From the NCBI RefSeq assembly GCF_029227915.1, contig NC_079875.1:9295001-9359000 (forward strand): a DNA stretch of 64,000 nucleotides, written 5' to 3'. The DNA comes from Hydractinia symbiolongicarpus. Taxonomy: Eukaryota > Cnidaria > Hydrozoa > Anthoathecata > Hydractiniidae. Of this stretch, positions 1 through 9,892 are shown piece after piece. The notes beneath the pieces are model-generated. The model was not told where the DNA came from. It searched no databases and was given only the letters and a program-made list of their open reading frames with translations. Each line of letters begins with the position of its first letter. The stretch's first letter is position 1. Both the position numbers and the translations under genes were made by a program.

Positions 1-1350
1 TGGTGGAACAACTAATTTGCAAAAACGTAACATTAATTCTTCTCTGATTTGAAATCCACGATCTGCCATAACTTCATCATCCCTTTCTAACAAATCGTAA
101 AATCCAGAGTCATTTGTAATAAATTTATCAGACGCGCGCCCACCATAACAATCAGATAAAAAAGTTATATATCCAGAAGGGCTTATACCAACAAGAAATT
201 TTAAAGTATTGTGATGTTTATAGTCTGACCAAGTAGATGCTTGATTTGTTAAGGATTTTGGTCTGTCAATGAACACCTCAGCACAATCAATTATAACCCG
301 ACATTTGGAATAACCTGCTTTGGCAAATGTTTTAGGCAAGTTATCACGAATGGCTTCTCTTGGCAGCCAGACAATAAGTGCATCACCCAAAACTCTACTT
401 ATAATTCTAATCCAAGTTACAAATACTGTGGAACATGTTGATGGTGATATTCCAAAACGATCTGCAAGGTCCTCTGTCAGTAAGCCCAAACGAAGTTTCA
501 TCAAAACTAACAAAAACTCATCACGCTGTGTTAACTTTTTCACATGTTTAGTTTGACGCTTTATTTTAGTACTTAAACATGCTCGTTTTGACCCCCTCCA
601 ATAATTCACTTGCTGTAAGTAAGGCTTTAATAACAATAACAGAGTGTTAAATAACATGATAGAAGATAGACCAGTGTAATAATTCATTTTGGAATCACTT
701 TTAATGATTCTCCAAGTCATTGTTGTATTTTTAACAATTTCAAAGGCTTTGCCTCTATACTTCTTTACTTGTACAGTTAAGGAGTTCACTTTACTGACCA
801 AAGATTTGATCATTTCGCTCTTGTCTTTGCATGATTCACATGTAGGCGGTGAAGAAATAGTGTAAGAGTGGTCTGGTATTGTCGGTGAAAAAAATCCTGA
901 TGCGTCAGAAATATTTGAGCAACAAGGTTCCTCTTCTTGGGCTTCATTGCTGGGAACATCTTCTGAATCAAGAGATGACTTTTCCAGAGAATGTCGAAAT
1001 AGTTCCCTCCTAGGTTTTTTAGTAACAGGAGTGTCGTACCCCAATTCTAGTGTTGGGTCTGGATACTTTTGGGAAGGTGTTCCATCAACAAAATGAACAG
1101 AGCATACCCTGTCACTTTGTTTTGGTACCCAATCACTTTTATCTGGGTTAATTCTTCTCATAGCTTTTATCCAACGCTGTCTCTGTTCGTTATTTCTAAG
1201 GACGCTTGGAAAGCAATACAAACTAAACGGTCGCTGACATGAACATTCTTCATGGTTAACTTCGTGAATTTCACATCGTTCCTTCTTCCATTTTCGCAGC
1301 TTCTTAGTGCTATTAAAACAGCCAATAACAGCACAGTTTACACTTGGCAT
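1..1350 (-). CDS. THAP-domain / DDE_Tnp_4-type transposase-like protein (partial, C-terminus beyond window)
   Basis: An uninterrupted frame of 450 codons runs from an ATG at 1350 down to base 1 and leaves the window without a stop. The N-terminus is a THAP zinc finger (C2CH): NCAVIGC at residues 5-11 and CSVHF near residue 85, with the W of the QRQRWIKAM segment between. A polar linker of roughly 80 residues with CESC follows, then a helix-turn-helix-like stretch (LLTEDLADRFGISPSTCSTVF). The start of a DDE nuclease fold comes next: VIIDCAEVFIDRP supplies the first Asp, DCYGGRASDKF the second, and ADRGFQI the next conserved block. This order (THAP, HTH_Tnp_4, DDE_Tnp_4) is known from many cnidarian and arthropod transposase-like genes. 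The frame is clean over 1.35 kb, so it is either a recently active element or a domesticated gene. It lies opposite to the downstream METTL3 gene. The third acidic residue is off the window, so catalytic integrity cannot be judged. Confidence 0.85.
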   Translation of the reverse strand, partial: MPSVNCAVIGCFNSTKKLRKWKKERCEIHEVNHEECSCQRPFSLYCFPSVLRNNEQRQRWIKAMRRINPDKSDWVPKQSDRVCSVHFVDGTPSQKYPDPTLELGYDTPVTKKPRRELFRHSLEKSSLDSEDVPSNEAQEEEPCCSNISDASGFFSPTIPDHSYTISSPPTCESCKDKSEMIKSLVSKVNSLTVQVKKYRGKAFEIVKNTTMTWRIIKSDSKMNYYTGLSSIMLFNTLLLLLKPYLQQVNYWRGSKRACLSTKIKRQTKHVKKLTQRDEFLLVLMKLRLGLLTEDLADRFGISPSTCSTVFVTWIRIISRVLGDALIVWLPREAIRDNLPKTFAKAGYSKCRVIIDCAEVFIDRPKSLTNQASTWSDYKHHNTLKFLVGISPSGYITFLSDCYGGRASDKFITNDSGFYDLLERDDEVMADRGFQIREELMLRFCKLVVPP

Positions 1351-1619
1351 GATAAATAATTCTTGAAATAAAAGATTTTGTGCAGATAGATAAATGTAAG
1401 CGTGTTGTTTATACTTCGTTTTCATCAAGTTTAACTAAGAAGAACACAAGGAAGATTTTATCAGGCACCCCTTCTTAGAACCCAGTTCCCTTCCCTAGCG
1501 CGGAATAATAATGGCGCGCGTAATGTTAAATAGGTGTATTTCCGTTACTTTGTGCTAGAACTTCATTTAACAAACCACACAAAACTCGCGGCTTTTCACG
1601 ACAAAGAAGACATATTTTT
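1351..1619. other. 5' flank of the THAP/DDE frame
   Basis: This is non-coding AT-rich DNA with a short GC-rich patch near 1496-1520 containing GGCGCGCG. It could hold the promoter of the minus-strand THAP gene. I see no TATA box or terminal repeat that I could assign with confidence. Confidence 0.3.
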
Positions 1620-2960
1620 TTCGGCAACATCAAAGATTTTTTTCGGCAACATCAAAGGAAAATGACGATATCAACTTTGCCTGTTACAGATAAGGCCCGT
1701 GGAAAAATCCACTTAGGCAGGATAACAGAGAAAAATAACCGTCATTTAAATTTTGATGACGTCAGCAGAGACATGTCAGAACACAAAACTTTTTTTTCAG
1801 AAATGTGTATGCCTGTTGCCTTTATCGTATAGATCTTGAAACGCTGATCAAGAAAATGTATAGGATCGTGTATTTTTGACAAACGGTTGCAGAGATATTA
1901 GGGTTTGAAGGTTTTTTGATGACGTCATCAACCCGTCCATTCCCGAAACGGATTCAGGGACCCAGGTTTGGGAAACTTACCCAAATTGGTCAAAAGTGGT
2001 CCCTAGTTACCTACGCAGGAGATGACGTCAGTTATTTCCACCCGTTTCCAAGTTATTTAGCCTTAAATTTAAAAGTGCAATGCAATGGCTTCACTAATCT
2101 TAATATACTTTCCTTTGACGTCAAAACAAAAAAACTCGAAAAACTCGCGCATTCGGGTGGTAAAAAATATTGTGTTTGCAAAAGTGACAGACAGACACAC
2201 TTAGCGTATTATTATAAGAGACTAGTCGATAAGGCCCGTGGAAAAATCCACTTAGGCAGAAGGACAATGGAAAAGTAGGTTGTTTTAGATTTTTTGCCGA
2301 CGTCAGGAGTGCAATTACAAAAATATTTGGCGAAATTTAGTTTATTCGTTGCCTGTACTATGCAGATGTTAAAACGCTGACCAAGAAAATGTATATGATC
2401 ATATCTTTTTGATAAGCAGTTAATGAGACATAAGGGTTTTAACATTTTGCTGATGTCAGCAATGGCCAGTCAAACCCCCCAAATTTTTTTTTTAGAAATT
2501 TGTATACCTGCCGCCTTCATTGTATAGGTCTTGAAACGCTTATCAAGAAAATGTATAGGATCGCGTATTTTTGACAAACGGTTGCAGAGATATTAGGATT
2601 TGAAGGTTTTTCGATGACGTCATCAACCCGTCCATTCCGAAACGGATTCGGGGACCCAGGTCTGGGAAAATTACCCAAATTGGTCCTAGTTGGTCCCTAG
2701 TTACCCACGCGGTGAAAAATCATTGACGTCACCACCTCGTTTCCAAGTTATTTGGCCTCAAAGTTTTAGGTGCACTGTAATGGCTTCATTAATTTAATAT
2801 AGGATATTGACGTAAAAGTAGTGTTATTTTCGTCGCGTCGTAACGTCAGAAAATTTAACATATTAGACACGCATTTTTCGGAAACATCAAAGGAAAATGA
2901 AGACATCCACTTTGCCTGTCACAGACACACAGACAGACACACCTAGCGTATTATTATCGT
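1620..2960 (+). repeat. Composite GACGTCA-rich interspersed repeat (two tandem partial units)
   Basis: Two related blocks lie head to tail, about 1640-2226 and 2227-2960. Each opens with ATAAGGCCCGTGGAAAAATC (1691 and 2230; a small hairpin, GTGG...CCAC) and ends in GACAGACAGACACAC followed by a TATTATTAT tract. Inside each is a paragraph with AAGAAAATGTATAGGATCG, GACAAACGGTTGCAGAGAT and several TGACGTCA palindromes. The short open frames here are by-products. A copy in reverse orientation lies at 22630-23165 and shorter relics at 6495, 16380, 25549 and 44765, so this is a dispersed mobile repeat. The class is not determined. The hairpin near one end and the CTAG-type end are compatible with a Helitron-like non-autonomous element but do not prove it. 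Confidence 0.7.
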
Positions 2961-2965
2961 CTAAA

Positions 2966-3910
2966 TTCACGTTTACACAACATTTAAAAAACAGCAGTTT
3001 GCAACACAAACAATATAATCGGCAACCATACTATTCTCTGCTGAGAAATTTTAACCACAAATGTAAAAAACCCAGGTAAATTTCCCAAAAAATGTCAACA
3101 AACTTTGTAAAAATATCAACCACTACCCTTGTAAAAATATATAACCTTGTAATTTACATGCGAGCTTACAGAAGTTTAACAGGATGTCAACAACAAAACA
3201 ATAAAACTTACTCCAATTAACGCACACACTTTAGTTTTACAAAATCATTCCTCTTAAAGTAAAATTTTTCCTCACACTACCCTAAAAGTTCAATAAGTCT
3301 TTAAAAGATTTTGTGGCTTGTTACATCATAATTCGAGCTCAAATAAGATCCCTAAGTTTGACTACTAAGGTGGATATAAATAGCTAAAAGAGGAATAACA
3401 ACATTAATCATCAGTTAGCTAGCTAGGTTTAGATATGGAGCTTGAAGGTAACATTAGATAAGACAGATACCCAGTTAAATATAGTTAAACTGGGAAGACG
3501 CCAGCTAGCTATTTATGCTTAGTAAAACACATATAAAGAGAAACAATAGCAATATAAAAATTATGACATTTGCAGTAAGTTCAACAAACCAAAAGTTTCG
3601 CTAGCACATTTGTTTGATAACATTAATTATGCAAAAATTGTGAGAAAAAAAACGCGGTAAAATATAAAGAATTTGAAGCTCTTAAGTGACTTTTTCCTGG
3701 CAAATGCGAGTCTGCCTGACACTAAACTCTAGCGACATAAAAACATAACGTTTAAAAATATCTAAAAAGTTCTTACTATTTGTGAATCCAAATCTACTTT
3801 AAACCCAAGCTTTCATTTTCTACTTCTAACTTTTCTTTACTACTTCTAGCTCCACTCTTCACTTTCGAATTAACTTCTTGTGGCTTCTAACTTTACTTGT
3901 GTACTTCTAT
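2966..3910 (+). repeat. ~1 kb direct repeat, copy A
   Basis: Copy A begins with a CAGCAGTTTGCAACA block. It continues through TTTAACAGGATGTCA and TATTTATGCTTAGTAAAACA and ends in a pyrimidine-rich stretch (CTTCTAGCTC). The same blocks occur in the same order and strand at 5316-6315, with many substitutions and small indels. No coding potential is visible. Confidence 0.7.
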
Positions 3911-5315
3911 GTTCACATAAAATATATATAAAAAAGAACAGAGTGTAAAACCAATTGGCAAATTTTTAGGCTAATTAGTCAAATTAGAAATGCAAAAACA
4001 AAGTTTGAGTCATAATTCATGTTAAAACAACAACAATCAATTTAACAGTTCATTTTACGTCAATTTTTGCACTAAATTTCCAACACAAAATACATATATA
4101 TTCTAAATAATTCCTATGATTTTCCTCAAAAGTTTAATCAAAATATAAAAGATGAGAGGTGAACGACAAAATCAAAGTTTGCAGAATTTAATTATTTTGG
4201 TATATATATGTCTATTGATATATGCCCTTTATAACAATATTTCAATCCAAAATGTGAAAAAGAAAAACAGTTTGCAACAAAATCAGTTATTCTGATGATA
4301 TTGCATACACTTTTTCTCCACAAAAGTGTAAAAAAAGAATGGTTCTAGGAAATACTTCTGATTCAACAAAAATCAGTATTTGTATCTTGTACTCATTAAA
4401 TATTACTCAAAATTTCAAAAAACTGCGATTTGGAATGCATCAAATTTATAAATAGAGAGGGATCAGTCATTTCGGTATGTTGTCCTGCCCGGTAAGAATT
4501 TATACAAAATATAGAAAAAAACACAAGTTTTTTCGGTGTTGTACTCCCTCAAAAAAGTTAAAACATACTGCCCTTTACCAGCAATTTTAAACCTAAATGT
4601 CAAAAAATCAATGAGCAAAGAATAAACTTGAATCAACAAAGATCATTATGTATAGAGCTTGAAATAATAATCAAAATAATGTATAGAATCATGTACAACA
4701 CCAACAAATAATAAAGTCAGAAATAACACACCTCTACTTTGTGAAAAACCTTTAATAATTCAATCAAAGTGTCAAAAAACATAAAATTTGTATCTGGAAA
4801 ATCATTTCTTCGATTACATACTATCCTGTTCCCAAAAAATATACACAAATTGTAAAAATGAACAGGTTAAGAATACAAAAATTTTTTCCTGAGTACGATG
4901 ATCTGTAGTGACCTTTACCAAATATTTTAAACGTGAATGTCAAAAATGAATAAGGAGTAAATTTGAATCAACAAAGATATTGTTTTTGGAAAACAGAGTG
5001 TATATACGGTCTGTCCTCACAAAAGTTTATACAAAATGTAAAATAGATTTGTTTTTAAGGAGCACATCCAAATCAACAAAAATCAGTCTATTTTTTGCAT
5101 GTCCTATATTGCCATTGCCCATAAATCTTCCACAAAAAGGTTATGAAACACATCAAATCATAGAAAAATCAGGCATTTCATATAATATTAAAAACAAAAA
5201 AGTTTTCATTATCACCAAACACAGTTATTATTACAATTTTAAAATTCTTAACAAAAACGTTAACAAAAACGTGAATTTGTTCTTTCAGTATATTGCATGT
5301 GGTCTTTTTCCCACA
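3911..5315 (+). repeat. Degenerate satellite-like region between the two 1 kb repeats
   Basis: Recurring short phrases (AATCAACAAAAATCAGT, CACAAAAGTTTATACAAAAT, AAACCTAAATGTCAAAAA) return at irregular spacing of roughly 100-300 bp. This looks like an old tandem array that has decayed. Its last unit merges into copy B of the 1 kb repeat, which starts with the same CACAAAAGTTTACACAAA phrase. No gene is seen; the frame at 4980-5336 is repeat-derived. Confidence 0.5.
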
Positions 5316-6315
5316 AAAGTTTACACAAAATTTTAAAAAGCAGCAGTTTGCAACATAAACAAAAACACAAACAACCATACCATCCTCTCATAAATTAAAA
5401 TAAAGTCATAACCCCACGTAAAATTGCCAATCAAATGTCTACAACCCCCTGTAAAAATAACCTGGAATTTTACATGTAGGTTGACAAAAGTTTAACAGGA
5501 TGTCAGAAACAAAACAATAAGAAATAACTTAACACACATGCTTTAAATTCTGAAAAAAATTGCTTGGGCCCCCTTGTAAAGTTTACAGGAAATGTGAAAA
5601 TAATTATACTCTTAGAAAAATACATCCTACTATCCTGTCCAAAGTTTAAGTCTTTGAAAGATTTTGCTCATAAAAGAAGAGAAGTTTAAGATAGGTAAAC
5701 TAAGTTAGCTAGCTATACATATTAAAAAAAAGGAATAACAACATAATTCATAGGTTAGAGCTAGCCATGGGATAAGAGAGCAGGACTTGGAGAGGCTAAA
5801 TTAGCTAGCTAACAGTAGCTAAGACCCCCAGTTAAATATATCTAAACTGGGAACACTTAGCTATAACTAAAGCTAGCTATTTATGCTTAGTAAAACACAC
5901 ATAAAGAGAAACAATAGTAATGTAAAAATAATAACATTACAATAAGCAGTAAGTTCAACAAACCAAAGTTTTCCGTTTGTTAGTTAGCTAACAGCTTTAT
6001 GCAGCATTTTGAATTTTAGGACAAACACATTAGTTACGCGCCAGGGGATACATTAATTATGCAACAAAAACATAAACAAATATGGTGGCTAGGTTTTTTT
6101 TAAAAAAAGCGGTAAAATATAAAACTTCAAGAATTTGAGGCTTTTCTTGGAAAATGCGAGTCTGCTTGTTCCAGTGAATACATCAAAGTTCTTACTATTA
6201 TTGATTTTAAATCCACTTCAAACTCCAACTTTTATTTTCTAATTCTAACTTTACTACTTTACTTCTAGCTCTAACTACCACTTCTTACTTCACTTCTTGG
6301 ACTCTTCTTTTTCTG
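5316..6315 (+). repeat. ~1 kb direct repeat, copy B
   Basis: Same order of blocks as copy A at 2966-3910: CAGCAGTTTGCAACA, TTTAACAGGATGTCA, paired CCCAGTTAAATATA and AAACTGGGAA, TTATGCTTAGTAAAACACA, GTAAGTTCAACAAACCAAA. Each copy contains TAGCTAGC clusters. Divergence suggests the duplication is not recent, or that the two are independent insertions of one element. Confidence 0.7.
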
Positions 6316-6494
6316 AATTACTTTTTTCAAGACAGAGGGACCGTTCTTCTGTTGTTGTTTTTTTTCGGTGTCAAGGGACACCATTTTTGTAAAGAAAGCC
6401 GTTAAATTTATTTCAGCAAATCAAGTTGCTCCATTTTGATCACGTGATGTAAACAAAGTAAACCCGCCAGCAAAATGGACATAATTTTTTCGGT

Positions 6495-6590
6495 GACTTC
6501 AAAGGAAATTTCGGCAACATCAAGGGAAAATGACCACATCAACTTTGCCTGTCACAGACAGACGGACACACTCTCCGTATTATTATACGA
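6495..6590 (+). repeat. Short relic of the composite repeat end
   Basis: The stretch CGGCAACATCAAGGGAAAA, then CAACTTTGCCTGTCACAGAC and CCGTATTATTATACGAG, repeats the terminal part of the units at 1640 and 2880 on the same strand. The repeat nest is therefore bracketed by copies of the same end. Confidence 0.65.
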
Positions 6591-6627
6591 GATGTAAAAA
6601 AAATTTCCTATGTAAGAGATATAATGC

Positions 6628-9600
6628 CAACCTCGTCCCCAGGGCATCTTGTATCTTTTCTGACCCCGGGACGGCGATACGAACATGGCCCTGGAGGAGG
6701 CTGGTCCGATATGAAACCTGATTGGCGCGGATGTGTCAAATAATTATTGCGTCATACAAAACATTTTGGCGAGGCGGCGAGTCTGTGACCAACAGGAGGA
6801 AGCTGTTCGTTTTAAAATGGCGGAGGTGTATCAGCAGTATCAAGTTTTTTTTAAAGTGAAAAATTTAATAAAAAGCATTACTAAGCAATGAGAGTATAAA
6901 ATAAGACATCATAAAGTAATACTGCTTACATGACAATATTTCAATAGCTGGGAATGTTTAATAAAGCTAGAAAAGTTGTTAGCTAGCACACTATACCTAA
7001 CACACTATCAAGGTAAGAACAAAAGAAAGAAACTCAATTTGTTTCCAAGTGGCCAGGTTTGATTTGCAGCTTTTTGCAAAGACTGACGTTGCATAAAATT
7101 GCCGCCCATGTCCTTTATAGACAAAATAATTTTGCACAAAGTATCGAAAATGTTTTTTTTTACAAAATATATATACATTGCGTTTTAAATTATATCAGGT
7201 TGTTATTAGTGGGCATGTTTTATTACCTTATATGCTTTGGTTACTATAAAAGATATAAAAAGCCAATAGGTTAACCGTCGGAGCCATTTTATCATTGAAT
7301 GCACATTTATCCGGCCTAATTCAAGAAAATTCAAATTGCAAAAGCTTCAGTAAAAAAATAAAGTTATTGACTTGAAACTTGTTAAGGAGTACCTTTAAAC
7401 CTATCTGATAAAATATAAAATTACACCAGGCATGAAAAATTTAAAAAGCCATTTTGAGGAAGAGAAAAAGGTAGGAAGATTTTCTTAAACTGATTCTTGC
7501 TAGGCCTTTTTTAACACGCTATGAAGAAATTTCAGAAAATCGAACTCAATCAAATTTTATTGAGCGCTCAATTAGGCATATGGTTAAATCCAGGATGTAT
7601 TGAAGATGGTGGTAGATATTTAACAGCTCACCACTGTGATATATTATCTCAAGAGTTTTAATACAAATTACAAAGAAGTGAACATAAAAAATCACAAAAA
7701 AAGTCTAAACCGAGTATATAGTTTATAAATGAATGAATGAATGAAATAAACATATATTTCAGTTTACTAGGAGATAAATATACATTATTAATTAAAAATT
7801 TTTTTGCCCTAGTAAACCCCGGAAACTGCCAAAGTTAGCAGAGCTCGAAGTATGACAGCCACCGTGGACAATACAAAACACACAACTTACACAGACAACA
7901 CTACAAAACAAGACAGACAAGCGAAAAAAATGTGAAAAATATTGCAATTGCAAATCCCAAGAAAAAAGTGGTGTGAAAGTGATTGTGAACAATAGTAATT
8001 TTAGGTATATATAAATTAAACATAATTAGACAACAATGTATGCTTTATTAGAGATTTAAGTCTATGCAAAGGGAGATCTAAAAGTCCCATAAGCGTCCCA
8101 TAACTTCAGTAAAAATTAAAATATTGACTTGAGATTTGGTATGATATGGTTTTAGATTGGTTTGATGAAATTGAGCCAAAAAATAGTTCTATTATCATCA
8201 TACATTCTGAGTTTCAGAATTTAGCCCTTTTCAAAGACGCCGATAAGCCGTTTTGACAGCATATCAATTTTGACCAAGATACAGATTCAGAAAATTTTAA
8301 AAGCTATTCTAACCTCAGAAATGTCAGATAAGATTCAACCTAAAATTATGCTAGTAAACAAAAAATTTAGTTGCAAGGAATGTCTCTTTGCTGACATCTT
8401 TTTGTGATAGGATGCTCTTATGAGAATACTGAATTAATCTTCACGGTTAGCTAGTTTGGCATTTTAAATATTTTCCAAGCAGAATGATAACAATAAATAG
8501 ATGTATATATCAATAAAAATCGATTTTTGAACAGCAGCAGAATTTTGATGAGCTCTAAAAAGTGCGAATTTATGAAACTAATTTTGGTCCAAAATCCCCA
8601 AAATAATTTCCTCAAAAAATTATTCCCGAAACATTTTTTTCTCAAGGTAGCAATACTTTGCTGTTCGTAAAGTCGTATATCAATTCTTTCTAAACTATTA
8701 AGGCAGTGATACATTAAATCGAGAAAACAGATCACACGCAGACTTGTCGTTCTCGATTTTCAAACCAGCATAATGCTTTTGATAAAATTTTTGAATTATT
8801 TATGTTTTAAACAGAAAAAAACCTTGTTTTTGTATAAATTAGATGCAAATTAAGTGTATATACAAAATAAATGTGAGCTTGCTGAGTAAAAAATAAAAAA
8901 GCTGCAAGGCGTTTTAAAACATGTCATTAAGAAAAGAAAAAGCAGAATTTATCAGTAATGGGTGGCTTTTTGGAAATGTTAAGGCCACAAATGTAAAAGA
9001 AAAAAATACTTCTAAAGTAAATACTCTTCTGAAGCCTTTTTCACCCAATATAACTGCAAGCAGTGAGTCCACCATAGTTGAATTCAGTTTCAGCTAAGTA
9101 TTGTTTAAATACAGCAAAATCTTTGTCATCATATAAAAGCAGTAATGCAGACACAGATATGAACTCACGGTAAATGAGAATTCTAAAGTTCAGCCAAAAT
9201 GAATAAAAAATGTAAATGTTAATATGAGGTTAAATTTCTGCCTAGCTACTTTCAGTCGGGCACCTAGAATGATACGAACATTTGAAAATTATGTAGCCAT
9301 ATCTGCACCTTAGAGAACCAACGAAGTGCTATGTTCAGATGGGCAAATCATTTACTAATTTCCAAGTTTCCCCTAGCTACAAGTTTTGCAACCCAGTGCT
9401 TGCTAGTCAACCAATTCAGTGAAATACACATAACTAAATTGCTTGAATTTCTTCAAGTAAACAGCAGCCTAAATAACATTATTGTATATTTATACATTTA
9501 CACAAAACAATCAAGGGCAATATGCGAGAAGTTTGTGTGTTGCGATGAGAGGAATCAAAACAAACTCGCCGCACGCATCTGTGACGTAAAAGGCCGATCT

Positions 9601-9776
9601 CGCTTAGCTCTGCAAGGTTATATTAAAACTTTGGTACATTGAGACAAATCTCATTAAATATTACACACAGAAATACTGTGTATTGGAGGGTCACGTGACG
9701 AGGCCTCCTCCAGGGCCATGTTCGTATCGCCGTCCCGGGGTCAGAAAAGATACAAGATGCCCTGGGGACGAGGTTG
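6628..9776. mobile_element. 3.15 kb non-autonomous DNA transposon with perfect 74-bp TIRs and 9-bp TSD
   Basis: The left end at 6628 starts CAACCTCGTCCCCAGGGC. Its 74 bases are repeated without mismatch, as the reverse complement, at 9703-9776. ATATAATGC flanks both sides (6619-6627 and 9777-9785), a 9-bp target duplication. The interior has only short frames (for example 7059-7274, 8451-8735 and a 58-codon frame at 8921), none resembling a transposase. The element is therefore non-autonomous, or its cargo is unrecognised. A TSD of 9 bp is typical of Mutator-like elements; hAT elements usually give 8. It ends 116 bases before the first visible METTL3 exon. Identical TIRs argue for a recent insertion. 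Confidence 0.85.
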
Positions 9777-9892
9777 ATATAATGCATATGTAGTTTAATG
9801 TATATAATTTACTAGTTGTATGAATGCCTCTAAAAGACTGGTTATATTTTTCGTTACTCAATAAAATTAATGATGTTCATTTTGCGTTTTAG

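Noticed and set aside
1916-2445. Frames of 120 (plus) and 77 (minus) residues
   Set aside because: Lie inside the composite repeat; equivalent positions in the sister unit are not open.
9780-9892. TGTATGAATGCCTCT near 9820 as the missing METTL3 zinc-finger 1 exon
   Set aside because: Superficial resemblance to the ECMKAS segment, but no following Cys-x-Lys, no acceptor, and a stop before the next exon.
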